Assembly: GCA_038043465.1 (NCBI GenBank)
Contig: JBBTBX010000001.1
Span: 1-64,000, forward strand
Length of the DNA stretch: 64,000 nt
Direction: 5' to 3'
DNA from: SXRF01 sp038043465
GTDB taxonomy: Bacteria > Pseudomonadota > Alphaproteobacteria > Rickettsiales > SXRF01
The position numbers were made by a program, and so were the translations under genes. Under the pieces are notes generated by a model. The model had not been told where the DNA came from. It saw nothing but the letters and a program-made list of their open reading frames with translations, and made no database searches. Positions 39,120 to 45,935 of the stretch are shown here, one piece after another (the stretch's first letter is position 1; the number at the start of each line of letters is the position of its first letter).

Positions 39120-40364
39120 TTACGTGTTAAGTACATCCTTAATCGCATTTGTAATCGAGCTTAGTTCATTGCTGCTGATGGTGAGTGGTGGCATGGTATA
39201 TATCACATCCTTGAACGGACGCAGCCATACGCCACGCTTTACAAATTCTGGGCGCAGGGCGTAAATATCAATTTTGGCTGTATCAACCTGCACCACGCCG
39301 ATTGCGCCTTTAACGCGCACGTCAACCACGCCACTTAAATTTTTGCAAGGCGCGAGTTCGGCTGCCAATTGCGTCTCGATTTTTTCCACCTGCGATAGGC
39401 GTGGCTCGTTCTCAAATAAATCCAGCGAGGCATTAGCAGCGGAACATGCCAGAGGGTTTGCCATAAAAGTAGGACCGTGCATAAAAGCATCTTCTGGATT
39501 GTCGCTCAAGAAAGCATTAAAAATTTCATCAGTAGTGAGGGTTGCACCAAGAGTTATCGCACCACCGGTTAGGGCTTTGCCGATACACATTATGTCCGGC
39601 GAAATTCCCGCTTCGTCACAGGCGAACATAAAGCCAGTGCGGGCAAAACCTGTGGCGATTTCGTCAGCGATGAAGAGTATGTTATGTTTCTTGGCAATGC
39701 GGTAAATCTCGGAAACTGTGTCGGCACTATGGAACAACATACCACCCGCGCCTTGAACCAGTGGCTCGAGGATGATGCCCGCGATATTGCCCTGCACTCC
39801 AGCGAGCAGGCTGTCAAACTCAGCAAAACTATATTCATCGCTGGGTATATCCAGCACATATTGTTTGATAACGGAATTGCGGAAGGCTTTGTGCAGCGAT
39901 TTTTCGGGATCGGAAACCGACATTGCGCCGAGAGTATCGCCATGATAGCCATTCTTGAAACAGATAAAACGATCTTTAAGCGGCTTGCCAACATTACGCC
40001 AATATTGCAGGGCGATTTTAAGCGCGATTTCCACTGCCACCGAGCCGGAATCGGCAAAAAAAACTTTGTTGAGTCCGTCAGGAGTGATGGCGCACAGGCG
40101 GCTGGCTAGGGTGGTTGCTGGTTCGTGGGTGAGTCCGGCAAACATTATATGCGGCATGAGCTGCAACTGCTTTTCCATAGCCTGCACTATGTGCGGGTGG
40201 TTATAACCGTGACAGGCACTCCACCATGAGGAAATTCCGTCTATCAGTTCGCGACTGTCCGACAGCTTGATTTTGCAGCCGCTGGTCGAAGTTACGGGAA
40301 GCGGTTCGGGCGCAGTCTGCATTTGGGCATAGGGTAGCCAGATATGGTGGTTTTCCAGTTTCAT
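39120..40364 (-). CDS. bioA: Adenosylmethionine-8-amino-7-oxononanoate transaminase
   Basis: PLP-dependent aminotransferase of biotin synthesis that makes DAPA from KAPA with SAM as amino donor. 414 residues. Visible: ISSWWSACHGYNHPHIV near 43-59 with the Trp-Trp pair typical of BioA, FADSGSVAVEIALK near 103-116, LFIADEIATGFARTG and the PLP lysine in MCIGKALTGG near 273-282. bioB is 3.4 kb away, separated by the TA/IS1 segment; bioF, bioC and bioD are not seen. Confidence 0.95.
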   Translation of the reverse strand: MKLENHHIWLPYAQMQTAPEPLPVTSTSGCKIKLSDSRELIDGISSWWSACHGYNHPHIVQAMEKQLQLMPHIMFAGLTHEPATTLASRLCAITPDGLNKVFFADSGSVAVEIALKIALQYWRNVGKPLKDRFICFKNGYHGDTLGAMSVSDPEKSLHKAFRNSVIKQYVLDIPSDEYSFAEFDSLLAGVQGNIAGIILEPLVQGAGGMLFHSADTVSEIYRIAKKHNILFIADEIATGFARTGFMFACDEAGISPDIMCIGKALTGGAITLGATLTTDEIFNAFLSDNPEDAFMHGPTFMANPLACSAANASLDLFENEPRLSQVEKIETQLAAELAPCKNLSGVVDVRVKGAIGVVQVDTAKIDIYALRPEFVKRGVWLRPFKDVIYTMPPLTISSNELSSITNAIKDVLNT

Positions 40365-40473
40365 GGTTGAGGTTATAGAAAAAAAGGTTAAAAGAAGCTA
40401 TTTGTAATTTGTATTATTGTGTAATTTAATATATAACAATAATTAGCAATTATTGTTATTAATGGAGCAAAAT

Positions 40474-40734
40474 ATGAATATTTCCCTTACCCCGCATTTT
40501 GAAGAAATGGTTAAAAATAAACTCGCTAGTGGCTCGTATCACTCTGCAAGCGAGGTTATTCGCGATGCTTTAAGGTTGTTGGAAGAAAGGGATAATGAGC
40601 GATCAATAAAACTGGAAGAATTACGCAAACAAATTCAGTTGGGAATTGATAGTGGTGAACCTAAGCCTATGAATATAGAAAATATTAAGGCGCGCGGGCG
40701 CAAGAAACTGACTGCTATGAAAAAGAAATCATAA
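40474..40734 (+). CDS. parD: ParD-type antitoxin
   Basis: 86 residues from the ATG at 40474, which has GGAG nine bases upstream. N-terminal MNISLTPHFEEMVKNKLASG then YHSASEVIRDALRLLEER is the ParD ribbon-helix-helix; the C-terminal half is a charged helix. Overlaps the toxin gene by one base (TAATG). The toxin is disrupted by an IS, so this antitoxin is now unpaired. Its C-terminal tail ARGRKKLT resembles that of the ParD at 3295-3570. Confidence 0.92.
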   Translation: MNISLTPHFEEMVKNKLASGSYHSASEVIRDALRLLEERDNERSIKLEELRKQIQLGIDSGEPKPMNIENIKARGRKKLTAMKKKS

Positions 40735-40937
40735 TGTCACGGCTGCTTATCCGCGCACAGGCGGAAAAAGACCTTGATGAAATCTGGTGGTATATAGCGC
40801 AGGATAACCCACTAAATGCAGATGGATTCCTTGATTTAATTCAGGAAACTTGTTTGGCTATTTCTGAGTATCCCAATATAGGCGAAGCGCGTGGCGAATT
40901 AATAAAGAAGCTGCGTAGTTTTCCAGTGGGTAGTGTC

Positions 40938-41813
40938 TCAGTTTGAATTTTCTTTCTTTTTATAGCTCCCACGCTTTTTAGGCAATTCTTCTTTTACCAA
41001 ATTGGCGATTTCTTCTAAAGTCCATACATGATTAGCAATACCAGCTTCCATAGCTGGGGTAACACGCAAAGTTTTATGTATCCTACCAAAGTTATAATGC
41101 ATAAAATGTAGTGCTATAGCATGTTCATGGTTTTCTATTTTTTTAGAAAATCCGTTAGTTAGCCTTGTGAAGCGACGCATACCCATACGCATAGTAAGAT
41201 TTTGACGTTCAACATGGCTAGTAGATACATTTTTAGCATCTGGCTTGCCAATAACCAATTTTTTGATAGCACCAGTGCAATTCGCAGGGCTATAACGCTT
41301 TTGCCCTTCAACTGGATTACCATACATTTTAACTAGCATTGCATAATCAACATCATTACCGAACGCACCTTCAACAGCTTCTAAATATGGTTTATAGCCG
41401 TCACTGGTAAGCTGGATACGATTAGCCATGCGGTCAGCAATATCTTGTACAAACTCATTTGCACACTCAGCGTCACGGCTGCCGACTAACCAGCTTGGGA
41501 TTATTTTTGTATCTGCACAAATAGCAGTCCATGTCCATACGTCACCAGCATCTTGCGGAGCTGATTTAGCACTTTCCACATTCTTTGCTTTAGCATAGCA
41601 AAATGACCAGATTTCACCAACCTGTACACGCTTACAAGGAAGGTTGCGAAGGTTATTATATTGATATTCCGCAGCAGCAGAACCAACATCTACAAGTATT
41701 TTAGTTACGCTATTTATTGATACATCAGCCATCCTGCTTGTGGCACGAAGGCTATTGCCTTCTACAAGCATACCGAGGATTTGTGCGCGTTTTTGTAAAG
41801 TAAGTTTGTTCAT
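40938..41813 (-). CDS. IS1-family-like DDE transposase
   Basis: 291 residues from the ATG at 41813 (MNKLTLQKRAQILGMLVEGN), preferred over an upstream in-frame ATG because this N-terminus is the conserved one. Helix-turn-helix NSLRATSRMADVSINSVTK at about 20-38, then catalytic-core segments GDVWTWTAICADTK, LTSDGYKPYLEAVEGAFG and HVERQNLTMRMGMRRFTRLTN. Acts on the terminal repeats at 40929 and 43112. Stop lies ten bases inside the left end. Confidence 0.9.
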   Translation of the reverse strand: MNKLTLQKRAQILGMLVEGNSLRATSRMADVSINSVTKILVDVGSAAAEYQYNNLRNLPCKRVQVGEIWSFCYAKAKNVESAKSAPQDAGDVWTWTAICADTKIIPSWLVGSRDAECANEFVQDIADRMANRIQLTSDGYKPYLEAVEGAFGNDVDYAMLVKMYGNPVEGQKRYSPANCTGAIKKLVIGKPDAKNVSTSHVERQNLTMRMGMRRFTRLTNGFSKKIENHEHAIALHFMHYNFGRIHKTLRVTPAMEAGIANHVWTLEEIANLVKEELPKKRGSYKKKENSN

Positions 41814-42027
41814 AAGATACTCATTGCTTGTTTCAATATGAACATTATGCTTGACCGAATAAGCATTGTCAATAGAAAAAGACAAACATTTTACATAAGC
41901 TGATATGCTTATGTATCTTGTAAATTTGACATAATAAATCACCTTTACCCTATCTCTTGGATGGGTGAAATAAAGGTTGACTTGATAGTCTGTATATGTA
42001 TAAATGGAGGGGAGAAGAGCAGATAAC

Positions 42028-42089
42028 GGACTGCGGGAGGGTATATTAAAAAATATCCCTCCACGCAGGTTTTACCTACTACGCAGTCC
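42028..42089. other. Nested hairpin inside the IS1-like element
   Basis: Outer arms GGACTGCG (42028-42035) and CGCAGTCC (42082-42089); inner stem GGAGGG-TATATT with ATATCCCTCC (42036-42062). Lies between passenger gene 3 and the transposase in a 314-base gap (41814-42127) that otherwise shows nothing recognisable. Could be a transcript attenuator or a translation-controlling structure for the transposase. Confidence 0.6.
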
Positions 42090-42127
42090 TAAATATATCT
42101 AACCATAAGTTGCTCCTTTCAATTACC

Positions 42128-42622
42128 TCAGAATAAGTTGTTAATATTCCCCTGTGCTTCTAACACAGGGGTTTTCTTTGTCACCGCTCCCTCTTGGGGA
42201 GCAAGTGACGACAGAAACCAGCGATTATTACGATTAACGATACGTCCCTTTTGACGATGGCGTTGAATCGTAACAGATAGGGTAGTGGATTTTGCTTCTA
42301 TACCATACTTATCTTTCATATAATTCTGAATTTCAGCAGATGCCGCGCCGTTTGCTCCATAATGCGTGACCGCTTCGATTATGGCATCGGTTAGATTAAT
42401 GGCAGAACTGGACTGCATCTCATTCAATATAATGGTTTTGTCAGTTTCTTCTGATGAATATCGGTTGAAAACACGCAGTGCCGCCTCGATGTCCTTTGCT
42501 TCAACGCGGAGATTGGCTAGCTGTGATTCTAACACGCTAAACTCGCTCTTAATGGCTTCCAGCCTTGATAGCAACGGCTTACACATATCCATAAATAACT
42601 CCAAGTTAATTAATACGGACAT
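42128..42622 (-). CDS. IS passenger gene 3: winged-helix-like protein
   Basis: 164 residues or slightly fewer (an internal Met at residue 11 is also a possible start). N-terminal coiled coil about 15-50 (LLSRLEAIKSEFSVLESQLANL), then residues about 75-135 with LTDAIIEAVTHYGANGAASA and a helix-strand-strand ending KGRIVNRNNRWFLS, the outline of a winged helix. No family recognised with certainty. A DNA-binding regulator of the element is plausible. Not related to the transposase. Confidence 0.7.
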   Translation of the reverse strand: MSVLINLELFMDMCKPLLSRLEAIKSEFSVLESQLANLRVEAKDIEAALRVFNRYSSEETDKTIILNEMQSSSAINLTDAIIEAVTHYGANGAASAEIQNYMKDKYGIEAKSTTLSVTIQRHRQKGRIVNRNNRWFLSSLAPQEGAVTKKTPVLEAQGNINNLF

Positions 42623-42655
42623 ACACTAGCACACAAACAAGCAGGTACGCAAGCA

Positions 42656-42901
42656 CTAAGTTTGTTTTTTATTTTCCCACCTTTTTTTTGAGGCATCAGA
42701 GGCTATCTTTTTTCGCTGCTCAGGTGTTAAGCTGTTAGCCCTAGCCTTACCGCCTTTTGCACCACCGAGTTTACCTAAGGCAACGGCAGCAGGATTCTTA
42801 CCATCATCAACTGGCTTATCATCCCTTTCACCAGCAGCAATATCCACTATGCTTTTGGCAAGCTGGTTAAGGTCGCGGGGTCTTTTGGGTTTTTTAGTCA
42901 T
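42656..42901 (-). CDS. IS passenger gene 2: basic KGGKARA protein
   Basis: 81 residues, strongly basic. The middle reads ALGKLGGAKGGKARANSLTP followed by EQRKKIASDASKKRW, a motif found in many small uncharacterised bacterial proteins. No enzymatic motif. A nucleic-acid-binding function is an inference from charge. Start ATG overlaps the stop of passenger gene 1 by eight bases. Confidence 0.75.
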   Translation of the reverse strand: MTKKPKRPRDLNQLAKSIVDIAAGERDDKPVDDGKNPAAVALGKLGGAKGGKARANSLTPEQRKKIASDASKKRWENKKQT

Positions 42902-43019
42902 TTTTATGACGCTCTAATAGGATTTTATAAATTTTATCCATCTTGTCGGATATATTATAAAGCATCCCTAGCGCACCACCGATTACAAAAGGCAGCAGAT
43001 ACATTTGCCAGTCAGTCAT
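42894..43019 (-). CDS. IS passenger gene 1: 41-residue membrane peptide
   Basis: MTDWQMYLLPFVIGGALGML then YNISDKMDKIYKILLERHKND. One membrane helix (about 6-22) and a basic amphipathic tail. Strong AGGAGG five bases before the ATG. Its last codons overlap the next gene's ATG (AATGACTAA), so the two are translationally coupled. No family recognised. Confidence 0.75.
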   Translation of the reverse strand: MTDWQMYLLPFVIGGALGMLYNISDKMDKIYKILLERHKND

Positions 43020-43219
43020 AAACACCTCCTTATTTTGAGGTAATTATTACATAGGCTTGCATAAGCGGTCAAGCATTGATAGAATAGTTAAAATTCAAAC
43101 TGAGACAATACCTTCCAGTGGGTAATTATCTGGTTTTTTATATTCCACAAAAAAATGGGATTGATGTGGTTAGGGTGTTACACGGTTCTCGGGATATGAA
43201 GCAGATATTTCAATAATTT

Positions 43220-43240
43220 CCTCTCCCGCAGGGGGAGAGG
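43220..43240. repeat. GC-rich palindromic element after parE
   Basis: CCTCTCCC-GCAG-GGGGAGAGG, thiL-type element four bases after the parE stop. Confidence 0.85.
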
Positions 43241-43309
43241 AGAAGAAACGTGGATTTTCAGGTATTTGCCAATTGTTACAGTTATGTGAAGATTTTATGA
43301 AATTAATGA

Positions 43310-43337
43310 TTGCTTAAATCAGCATTTGCCATATAAT
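43310..43337 (+). promoter_or_regulatory. Sigma-70 type promoter with nearby GTGAAGATTTTATGA box
   Basis: -35 TTGCTT (43310-43315), 16-base spacer, -10 TATAAT (43332-43337). Just upstream (43286-43300) is GTGAAGATTTTATGA, an inverted copy of the GTCACAAAATCTTCAC box seen at three other genes. Confidence 0.55.
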
Positions 43338-43413
43338 CACAGATGCTGGTTTAACCAGACGCTATAAAATGCATATTAATTTTTAACAGACGAAATATTA
43401 AAGGATACGGCAA

Positions 43414-43752
43414 ATGAAATATTTTATAACTTTAGGAATTATATTTTCTGCATTTTCTGCCTATGCTGTTGAGAAGGTTCCAGCGACAAGCACTCAACAA
43501 CTAGCTCAGGTTGAAGGGGCGGTGATGCCTGTGATGGGTGTTAGTGAGGACAGTCACACCATAGGAGGATATGGAAACGGCTCTTCCTCTCAAGAAGAAC
43601 AGGAAGTACAAATCCCAACTGGTGAGATGCATACTAATATGCCAATGCTTGATGCGCCAACCTCCGATGGGGTGCATATTAATAATATGCCAATGCCTGA
43701 TGCGCAAGCCACCGGTGAAATGACTAATATGCCAATGATGCGCCAGCGGTGA
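43414..43752 (+). CDS. Small secreted Met-rich repeat protein, unrecognised
   Basis: 112 residues, no family recognised. Signal peptide MKYFITLGIIFSAFSAYA with cleavage near 18. The mature protein is hydrophilic and ends in a three-fold repeat: TNMPMLDAPTSDGVHI, NNMPMPDAQATGEM, TNMPMMRQR. The NMPM motifs plus His/Met residues invite a copper-binding hypothesis, but this is only inference. Own promoter upstream, AAAGGA before the ATG. Confidence 0.75.
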   Translation: MKYFITLGIIFSAFSAYAVEKVPATSTQQLAQVEGAVMPVMGVSEDSHTIGGYGNGSSSQEEQEVQIPTGEMHTNMPMLDAPTSDGVHINNMPMPDAQATGEMTNMPMMRQR

Positions 43753-43787
43753 GATGATCAGTCAATAAAAATTTAGGGATAATTTAA

Positions 43788-44765
43788 TCACGCAGCTTCT
43801 GTTTCGTGCTTACACTCTAGCTGCATAGGTTCTAGCCCAAGTTTGGCAAAGAGGGCGCGGTCGCTTTCTGCTTCAGGGTTGGCGGTGGTGAGCAGTTTTT
43901 CGCCATAGAAAATGGAATTTGCACCCGCGAAGAAACATAATGCCTGAGTTTGCTCGTTCATTTCTTCACGCCCAGCGGAAAGGCGCACGAAAGATTGTGG
44001 CATAAGGATGCGCGCAACGGCAATTGTTTTGACAAACTCAAAAGCGTCCAGCTCGGCGCGCCCCGCTAGTTTTGTTCCTTCAACCTGCACCAGCAGGTTG
44101 ATAGGCACGCTTTCTGGGTGTTTTGGCAGGTTGGCGAGGGTTTGCAACAGCCCAGCGCGGTCGGTCAGGCCTTCGCCCATTCCTACGATGCCACCGCAGC
44201 AAACATTCATGCCCGCGTCACGGACATTGGCAAGGGTATCGAGCCTGTCCTGATAGGTGCGGGTGGTGATGATTTCGCTGTAAAACTCTTCGGAAGTGTC
44301 GAGGTTATGGTTGTAGTAATCCAGCCCTGCATCTTTCAACTTACGCGCTTGACCAGCATCGAGCATGCCGAGTGTGGCGCAGGTTTCCATGCCTAATTCT
44401 TTTACGCCTTTTATGATGTCAGCGACATTTTCAATATCGCGGTCTTTGGGCGAACGCCACGCCGCACCCATGCAGAAACGGGATGCGCCAGCGTCTTTGG
44501 CTTTTCGCGCTTCGGCAAGCACGGCTTCTTTTTTCATAAGCTTTTCAGCTTTAACGCCCGAATCAGCAGAAACGCTTTGCGGGCAGTAAGCGCAATCCTC
44601 GGCGCAACCGCCAGTTTTTATGGAAAGAAGGGTGCTTATCTGCACCTCATTAGGCGCGAAATTCTCACGGTGAACGCTATGGGCGCGAAACAGCAAATCA
44701 TTAAATGGCAACGCAAACAAAGATATTATTTCGTTTTTTTGCCAGTCGTGCCTGAGTGTGGTCAT
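43788..44765 (-). CDS. bioB: Biotin synthase
   Basis: Radical-SAM enzyme that inserts sulfur into dethiobiotin. 325 residues. Radical SAM cluster CAEDCAYC near 54-61 within LLSIKTGGCAEDCAYCPQS; second-cluster cysteines and the YNHNLDTSEEFY, CCGGIVGMGE and FAGANSIFYGE motifs are all present. Preceded upstream by a large nested hairpin. bioA is on the other side of the IS1-like insertion. Confidence 0.98.
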   Translation of the reverse strand: MTTLRHDWQKNEIISLFALPFNDLLFRAHSVHRENFAPNEVQISTLLSIKTGGCAEDCAYCPQSVSADSGVKAEKLMKKEAVLAEARKAKDAGASRFCMGAAWRSPKDRDIENVADIIKGVKELGMETCATLGMLDAGQARKLKDAGLDYYNHNLDTSEEFYSEIITTRTYQDRLDTLANVRDAGMNVCCGGIVGMGEGLTDRAGLLQTLANLPKHPESVPINLLVQVEGTKLAGRAELDAFEFVKTIAVARILMPQSFVRLSAGREEMNEQTQALCFFAGANSIFYGEKLLTTANPEAESDRALFAKLGLEPMQLECKHETEAA

Positions 44766-44825
44766 ATTTGATTATCCTTATAAAACGTGCATTATTGGTA
44801 GCAATTTAATAGCATTATCTTTAAT

Positions 44826-44929
44826 ATACTCTTCTCATTTCAAGAATTGGCGTTGTTAACCTTCAACTCGTGTAGTTTTTCTACACTTCGTCTCGGTTGT
44901 CTAGCCAATTCTTGAACTGCTTTGAGTAT
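44826..44929. repeat. Nested double-stem palindromic element
   Basis: Outermost ATACTC / GAGTAT, perfect 13-base arms TTCAAGAATTGGC (44839-44851) and GCCAATTCTTGAA (44904-44916), inner stem GTGTAG-TTTTT-CTACAC (44870-44886). Located between divergent bioB and desaturase genes. The same architecture with other sequence occurs at 48155-48216. Confidence 0.85.
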
Positions 44930-44960
44930 AACAAGTCATTTTGATATAATATACGTAATT

Positions 44961-45776
44961 ATGCAGTTAGATATTTCAGTAATGAGTGCCGAGTGGGCAA
45001 CGGAAACACTATTATTTGTAATACAAATAGTATTGTGCATGCTTATATTCCTTGCTGTTGAGCGCCTACGACCTATCCAGAACATGCAGCCGTTTAATCA
45101 GGAAAAAAGAGCCGAACTCTGGCTTATGCTGGTGAATGGGATATTTTTTCAGCCATTTATTTATTTCGTGGTAGTATTGTTTTTTACGCATACGGTGAAA
45201 GAATTAATCCCATATCAGATATTCGACAGTGAAATCCAAATATTGCCGTTTTTTTTACAGGTTTTTATCGGGTTGTTGTTGCTGGATCTTAAAGTATATA
45301 TCAGGCATCGTTTTACCCATAATTTTATGTGGCAAACTCACGCGGTGCATCATAGCGCAAATGATGTGAACTGGTTGACGAGCGCGCGGCTTCACCCCAG
45401 TGAACTGTTTGTGGACACCGTTTTTACCATACCAGTTATGTACCTCCTTGGTTTTAGTGGTGATGGAATAGTCTATGCTTCAATGGGGATGTTTTTTTTC
45501 AATTTATTTACGCATTTGAATTTGAATTTGGAATATCCAAGTTTCCTGCGCTATCTTGTTGGTAGCCCGAACTTTCATCGCTGGCATCATGCCAAGCTGG
45601 AAACAGAAGCTTTTAACAAGAATTTCTCGGTGATTTTTCCGTTTATTGACCTTGCCTTTGGCAGTTTTTACCATCCAAAAGGAAAGTTACCAAAGGAATA
45701 TGGAATTTATCAGCGACCAAATGAAATTCCAATAACTCAGACTTTGTGGGGATATTTAAGCTATCCGTTTAGGTGA
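44961..45776 (+). CDS. Sterol desaturase/fatty acid hydroxylase family protein
   Basis: 271 residues from the ATG at 44961. Membrane di-iron enzyme family: the His boxes HRFTHNFMWQTHAVHHS near 131-147, HLNLNLEYP near 190-198 and NFHRWHHAK near 210-218 give the usual eight or so ligand histidines. About four hydrophobic segments. Substrate unknown; in bacteria often a lipid hydroxylase. No clear ribosome binding site at either of two possible ATGs (44961, 44982). Confidence 0.87.
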   Translation: MQLDISVMSAEWATETLLFVIQIVLCMLIFLAVERLRPIQNMQPFNQEKRAELWLMLVNGIFFQPFIYFVVVLFFTHTVKELIPYQIFDSEIQILPFFLQVFIGLLLLDLKVYIRHRFTHNFMWQTHAVHHSANDVNWLTSARLHPSELFVDTVFTIPVMYLLGFSGDGIVYASMGMFFFNLFTHLNLNLEYPSFLRYLVGSPNFHRWHHAKLETEAFNKNFSVIFPFIDLAFGSFYHPKGKLPKEYGIYQRPNEIPITQTLWGYLSYPFR

Positions 45777-45795
45777 TCTACTACACCTTATGCGA

Positions 45796-45931
45796 TCGTC
45801 ATGCGAGGAGCTTTAGCAAGCCTGTCCCCGCCCAACCTTGCTTGGAAGAATTGGCGGGGATGGCAATCCAGTTCTTTCCGCATATTGTAAATACTGGATT
45901 GCCGCGAGAACTACGTTTTCTCGCAATGACG
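45796..45931. repeat. Facing pair of CGTCAT-GCGAGG ... GGCAATCCAG palindromes
   Basis: CGTCATGCGAGGAG at the left and CTCGCAATGACG at the right end; GGCAATCCAG and CTGGATTGCC inside. Two facing copies of the element that also lies inside the hisH homologue, with a third stem CCCCGCC...GGCGGGG between. Between convergent genes, so it can terminate both. Confidence 0.88.
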
Positions 45932-45935
45932 CAAG

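Larger units (their letters stand above)
40929..43112 (-). mobile_element. IS1-like element, 2184 bp, with three passenger genes
   Basis: Terminal inverted repeats GGTAGTGTCTCAGTTTGAAT (left, 40929) and GGTATTGTCTCAGTTTGAAT (right, complement ending 43112) match in 22 of 23 positions. Flanked by eight-base direct repeats TTCCAGTG (40921-40928, 43113-43120). Contains a DDE transposase of the IS1-related group and, upstream of it on the same strand, three genes that are not transposases. Classical IS1 is about 770 bases, so the passenger load is large. Confidence 0.95.
40734..43216 (+). pseudogene. parE: ParE-type toxin interrupted by IS1-like element
   Basis: The 5' part (40734-40928) encodes a ParE N-terminus (MSRLLIRAQAEKDLDEIWWY). 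After removing the 2184-base element and one copy of the eight-base duplication TTCCAGTG, the frame continues at 43121 as GNYLVFYIPQKNGIDVVRVL, then HGSRDMKQIFQ and a stop at 43214-43216, giving a normal ParE of about 99 residues. The perfect rejoining shows a single, recent insertion. Confidence 0.95.
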
